64,000 nucleotides of DNA from Pseudoruegeria sp. SK021 (GTDB lineage Bacteria > Pseudomonadota > Alphaproteobacteria > Rhodobacterales > Rhodobacteraceae): positions 84,279 to 148,278 of the forward strand of contig NZ_MTBG01000004.1 in assembly GCF_002119405.1 (NCBI RefSeq). The letters are read 5' to 3'. This document shows, piece after piece, positions 61,249 through 64,000 of this stretch (position 1 is its first letter; each line of letters begins with the position of its first letter). Made by a program: the position numbers and the translations under genes. The notes beneath the pieces are model-generated. The model did no database searches and was not told where the DNA came from. It was given only the letters and a program-made list of their open reading frames with translations.

Positions 61249-61540
61249 TCACGTCCCGCCCCACAGTATTAGCTTTCTTTCCGAAAAAGAGTTGGCTACC
61301 GCCAATTCCCCGATCTTGGCATGCAGGTCCCTGACTTGGCCTTCATCGATGGCCGGCGTCTTGCGGCCGCCGCGTTCAAAGACACCAGACGCGCCGTCGA
61401 GCAGCGCACGTGTCCAATGGTTGATTATCGTCGGATGCACGCCGAACCGACTCGCCATCTCCGGAAATGGTCTCCTCCCATTTCAACGCTTCAGGCGCCA
61501 CCTTCGCCTTGAACTCAGGGGCGTGTTGCTTTCGTTTCGG
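61249..61540 (-). pseudogene. IS3-family OrfA, frameshifted
   Basis: Minus-strand remains of the OrfA partner of the fragment above. The first part reads KRKQHAPEFKAKVAPEALKWEE in one frame (to about 61470), then a shift leads to ASRFGVHPTIINHWTRALLDG and LHAKIGELAVANSF in another, ending at 61249. These are the HTH and leucine-zipper regions of IS3/IS911-type OrfA. The element is not functional. Confidence 0.8.
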
Positions 61541-61560
61541 CATCTTCGATCTCCTCAATG

Positions 61561-61818
61561 GTGAAGATCAGCAGACAGCAAATCAGAGCATACGTCAGTG
61601 TCCAGCTTTCGGCCCCCCCCTCAGGTGAGGATTTGTTGCTTATAAGGTTGCTTATAAGAATGCGACAATGGGACTTAGAAAAGTTGGTCCGTTCACTGCC
61701 GGATGCTTAGCGCTGGATCGCAAAATGAGCATCGATTGGGGCGTGTCGAACCGCGGGGCGCCGACCAGGCTACCGTCGCGGGCATGTGCGGCCACGCCGC
61801 GAACGATGAGGGATCAAC
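61561..61818. other. Non-coding spacer between IS remnants
   Basis: 258 bases with no gene. It contains a perfect 12-base tandem duplication GTTGCTTATAAG at 61635-61646 and 61647-61658. AT content is higher than in the rest of the window. Nothing else recognised. Confidence 0.4.
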
Positions 61819-62422
61819 ATGAAGAATACGAGACTAATTCACAATGAGTTAGGCCTGCAACGGCGCAGCAAGCACCCGAAGCGTCGGATCAAGGCGACGC
61901 TGCGGGAAGGCCGGCAGGAGGCCGTTGAACCGAACGTGTTTGGGCGATAGATTTCGTCCACGACCAGCTTGCAAAGGGCAACAAACTGCAAATCCTGACG
62001 ATGGTCGACACGCATTCTCGCTTCTGCCCGGCGGTCGATCCGCAATTTTCTTATGCCGACGAGGACGTTGTTCAAACTCTGGAATGGGTCTGCGCCCGCA
62101 CCGGCTATCCCAAGACGATAAGAGGCGACAACGGCAGCGAATTTATCGCGCGCCACCTCGACCTTTGGACCCATGCCGACCACGTTACTCTGGACTTCCC
62201 AAGCCCCAGCAAGCCCACGGAGAACGGCTTTTTCGAGGCGTATACCAGCAATTTCCGGTCAAAATGCCTGAACGATCATTGGTTCATCGGCCTGCGGAAA
62301 CCCACCAAAAGCTGGAGGATTGGCGGCGAAACAATACCGAAGACCGCCCCTACCGCGCGATCGGACATAACGTCCCGATCAACACACATTATCCCGAAGG
62401 AGCCTCCAGCCCGCCATCGTGA
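61819..62422 (+). pseudogene. IS3-family transposase OrfB, degenerate copy 2
   Basis: Plus-strand remains of a different IS3-family OrfB. Starting at ATG 61819 the frame reads LIHNELGLQRRSKHPKRRIKA, shifts near 61935 into AIDFVHDQLAKGNKLQIL (first catalytic Asp), continues MVDTHSRFCPAVDPQFSYA, TIRGDNGSEFIARHLDLW (second Asp) and SKPTENGFFEAYTSNFRSKC (Glu), then shifts again to LEDWRRNNTEDRPYRAIG before the stop at 62422. The DDE triad is present but split by two frameshifts, so it is inactive. Confidence 0.87.
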
Positions 62423-62519
62423 AAGAGCTGGAAAACTCCAGATTACGGCGGTCCAGGGTTGGGCTGCAGCGCAAACCGTAAAGGACGCGCGGCGTTGCCA
62501 CCAGAGAGCGGGCAGCTTC

Positions 62520-63122
62520 TCAACCAATCATAAACACATCATATCGTGTAGTTTTGCCACGGATCTGATGTGTGCATTTCTGAACGCCTTCAATCGGATC
62601 AGCCTTGGCAGGCCACTTAAGCACCACCCGCTTGCGCGCATGTTTGATCGCCAACCGTACCAGATCACCGGCGTCCTCATCGCTGCCGACGATGTCACGG
62701 ACTTGACGCAAGTCCTGCTTCACCAGCGCCGAATTCTTCCGTTCGGGATGCATTGGATCAACCAAAATTGCTTCGCCAGACAGTTCAGGGATCAAATCCT
62801 TGGCGTCCCCCTTCAAAAGGGTCATGCGGCCAATGATCTCGCGAAACTGGCCTCCCTCTCTCTCAGCGCGTTCCATGCCTTGGGCCAACAACCTATGCAT
62901 TTCCTCCGAGCGCTCAATTAAAGTCACTTGCGCACCTAGAGACGCTAAAAGAAATGCGTCCCGGCCCAGTCCCGCCGTCGCGTCGATAATCGTTGGTGTT
63001 TTGCCTGCACGAAGTCCCATTGCCTTCGCTAAGTCTTGCCCACGACCACCACCGAACCGAAGTCGATGCGCCACTGACCCTTCAACAAAATCAACGCGCA
63101 ACACTGCTGCAACCCGCTTCAA
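62520..63122 (-). CDS. RsmJ-like SAM-dependent methyltransferase, N-terminally short
   Basis: Class I methyltransferase resembling RsmJ, the 16S rRNA m2G1516 methylase. Matching regions are RVDFVEGSVAHRLRFGGGRG (about 9-28), the SAM site IIDATAGLGRDAFLLASLG (about 45-63), LVDPMHPERKNSALVKQDLR (about 120-139) and KHARKRVVLKWP. At 200 residues it lacks about 50 N-terminal residues of the E. coli enzyme (250). The only start available is TTG at 63122, after an in-frame stop nine bases upstream, and no lost N-terminal sequence is seen in the other frames. Lying between dead IS elements, it may be a truncated, acquired copy. Activity is doubtful. Confidence 0.7.
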   Translation of the reverse strand: MKRVAAVLRVDFVEGSVAHRLRFGGGRGQDLAKAMGLRAGKTPTIIDATAGLGRDAFLLASLGAQVTLIERSEEMHRLLAQGMERAEREGGQFREIIGRMTLLKGDAKDLIPELSGEAILVDPMHPERKNSALVKQDLRQVRDIVGSDEDAGDLVRLAIKHARKRVVLKWPAKADPIEGVQKCTHQIRGKTTRYDVFMIG

Positions 63123-63362
63123 ACCCTATTCATCTTCGACCCTAGTTGAGTTCCAACGCCCATGTTTTTCAGACAATACCGCTTTTCTGGCTGTGCCGCA
63201 GCCCCAAATATCAACGGATAAACCAAACTCGCCTCGCGCAGGAGGCCTATATTTGTGACCGGCGCAAAAATAGTTTCTTCAGTGGACTGCACCGCGGGGC
63301 ATTGTAGCAGAACTCAGGCCTGCATGGTGTTGCCTCGGTTTGGATCCGGTCCCTTTCGAGTA
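63123..63362. other. Stretch without recognised gene between rsmJ-like gene and IS remnant
   Basis: 240 bases. Minus-strand frames here do not match the missing RsmJ N-terminus. Nothing recognisable was seen. Confidence 0.3.
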
Positions 63363-63584
63363 ATGTTTGCTATGAAGGGGACGAGAAATGGCAACGAGTT
63401 TCGCCGTGATGCTGTGCGCATCGCAACCACCAGCGGTCGGACGCGACCGCAGGCTTCATCCGGTTTGGGGGTGGGATTATCAATGCTGATCAAGTGGGTT
63501 CAACAGCATCAGCGCGATGATGTGATGTCGAGTCAACAAGCTCGTTATCCGGAGTTTCGCGGCACCGAGACTGGCCCTGTGTGA
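63363..63584 (+). pseudogene. IS3-family OrfA fragment
   Basis: A plus-strand frame of about 73 residues whose middle reads FRRDAVRIATTSGRTRPQ followed by GLGVGLSMLIKWVQQHQRDD. This is the helix-turn-helix of IS3-family OrfA proteins of the type FKRDAVRIATTSGLTRxQVASDLGIG. The part after about 63530 no longer matches, and no OrfB follows. Truncated remnant. Confidence 0.75.
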
Positions 63585-63783
63585 CGGGAACCATGTTGTC
63601 ACCGTCCAAGACTTTGCGGAAGTGTATCGCGAACGAGATGGATGCTGTGACGATCGCAACGTTTTTCTGGCCAATCGTTTCCATACACTCCGACCTGATC
63701 CAGATCCAGAAAATGTCCCACGCGGTCGGAAGAGGTGTATCCGTCCGGTGTCCCCGCTCTGACGGCGTGATGGAGTGCCTGCT
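63585..63783. other. Unassigned stretch
   Basis: About 200 bases. Short frames on both strands have no recognisable similarity. Probably debris between mobile elements. Confidence 0.3.
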
Positions 63784-63811
63784 AGATGTCCACCATGGAT
63801 AGTGGACATCT
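63784..63811. repeat. Inverted repeat upstream of IS66-type orfA
   Basis: Arms AGATGTCCAC (63784-63793) and GTGGACATCT (63802-63811), 10 perfect pairs with an eight-base loop, 12 bases before the IS66-type start. It may be part of the element's leader or a site where the element inserted. Confidence 0.45.
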
Positions 63812-63822
63812 TGAGGTAAGCG

Positions 63823-64000
63823 ATGGCGGGCAAGAAGGGGCAGAAGAAGCGGGTTTGGTCAGACGAAGAGAAGCGGTCAATCTGCATGCAGGCGCGGGTT
63901 TCCGGGGTGTCGGTTGCGCAGGTTGCGCGGCGCTACGCGATGAATACCAACCTGATCCATAAATGGCTTCGCGATCCTCGGTTTTCATCAGGGGAGCAGA
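63823..64000 (+). CDS. IS66-family OrfA (TnpA), cut by window edge
   Basis: Start of an IS66-type accessory transposase protein: 59 residues, beginning MAGKKGQKKRVWSDEEKRSI, then VSGVSVAQVARRYAMNTNLIHKWLRDPRF, the helix-turn-helix found in TnpA of IS66 elements. GAGG lies shortly before the ATG at 63823. The rest (tnpB, tnpC) would lie beyond the window, so whether the element is intact cannot be judged. Confidence 0.85.
   Translation, partial: MAGKKGQKKRVWSDEEKRSICMQARVSGVSVAQVARRYAMNTNLIHKWLRDPRFSSGEQ

Larger units (their letters stand above)
60754..61600 (-). mobile_element. Degenerate IS3-family element 1
   Basis: Combination of the frameshifted OrfA and truncated OrfB on the minus strand. 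Clear terminal inverted repeats and target duplications were not found; the left end is marked by the 22-bp inverted repeat and the right end lies near 61600. Boundaries are approximate. Confidence 0.6.

Noticed and set aside
63480..63887. A 135-codon minus-strand open frame
   Set aside because: No similarity to any family was seen and it overlaps the IS3 OrfA fragment and the IS66-type orfA start on the other strand.

Overview
The window is high-GC alphaproteobacterial DNA. It most resembles the Rhodobacterales (Roseobacter/Paracoccus relatives): two TRAP transporters, many periplasmic-binding-protein importers, a BhcC-like aldolase beside glycolate oxidase, and densely packed genes with ATGA/GTGA overlaps. 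This placement comes from gene content and protein resemblance alone; no rRNA or other taxonomic marker is present.

Layout. 1-6.7 kb: a two-component system cut by the left edge, a divergent YfdX-family exported protein, PhnM with a divergent DUF1045 phosphonate protein, CorA, and a class I aminotransferase. 6.6-21.4 kb: a sugar-acid catabolic locus with a GntR/FCD repressor, a TRAP importer, a UxaA-family dehydratase, two 3-hydroxyisobutyrate-dehydrogenase-like reductases, an EamA permease, two SDRs, an IlvD/Edd-type dehydratase, a KDG-kinase-like PfkB protein and a LacI regulator. Three copies of a TGGTATACCA-type palindrome sit at its promoter regions, so one GntR regulon probably covers most of it. 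21.3-28.9 kb: a MobA-like and XdhC-like pair, then a divergent cytosine deaminase operon with a BMP-type nucleobase/nucleoside ABC importer. 28.9-34.2 kb: glycolate oxidase glcDEF and a BhcC-like aldolase. 34.3-42.9 kb: an HTH protein, then a LacI-led sugar ABC operon with an MGH1-like glycoside hydrolase. 43.1-48.4 kb: PutA and a divergent MFS transporter. 48.4-51.2 kb: a second TRAP operon. 51.5-58.7 kb: a hemolysin-III-like protein, then an ABC importer with a sugar isomerase/epimerase and a Gfo/Idh dehydrogenase. 58.8-60.4 kb: a luciferase-like monooxygenase and RidA. 60.7-64 kb: a graveyard of degenerate IS3-family pieces around a short RsmJ-like methyltransferase, ending in an IS66-type orfA cut by the right edge.

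Functionally this is a scavenging segment. Several importers are each tied to the enzymes that probably process their substrate: sugar acids, nucleobases, oligosaccharides or glucosides, and a sugar or polyol. Glycolate and proline oxidation accompany them.

The best leads are regulatory structures rather than a new enzyme system: two arrays of four 11-bp tandem repeats (15326 and 46981), the three-operator GntR regulon, and hairpins placed directly after four of the five binding-protein genes. I found no CRISPR array, tRNA, rRNA, prophage or defence system.
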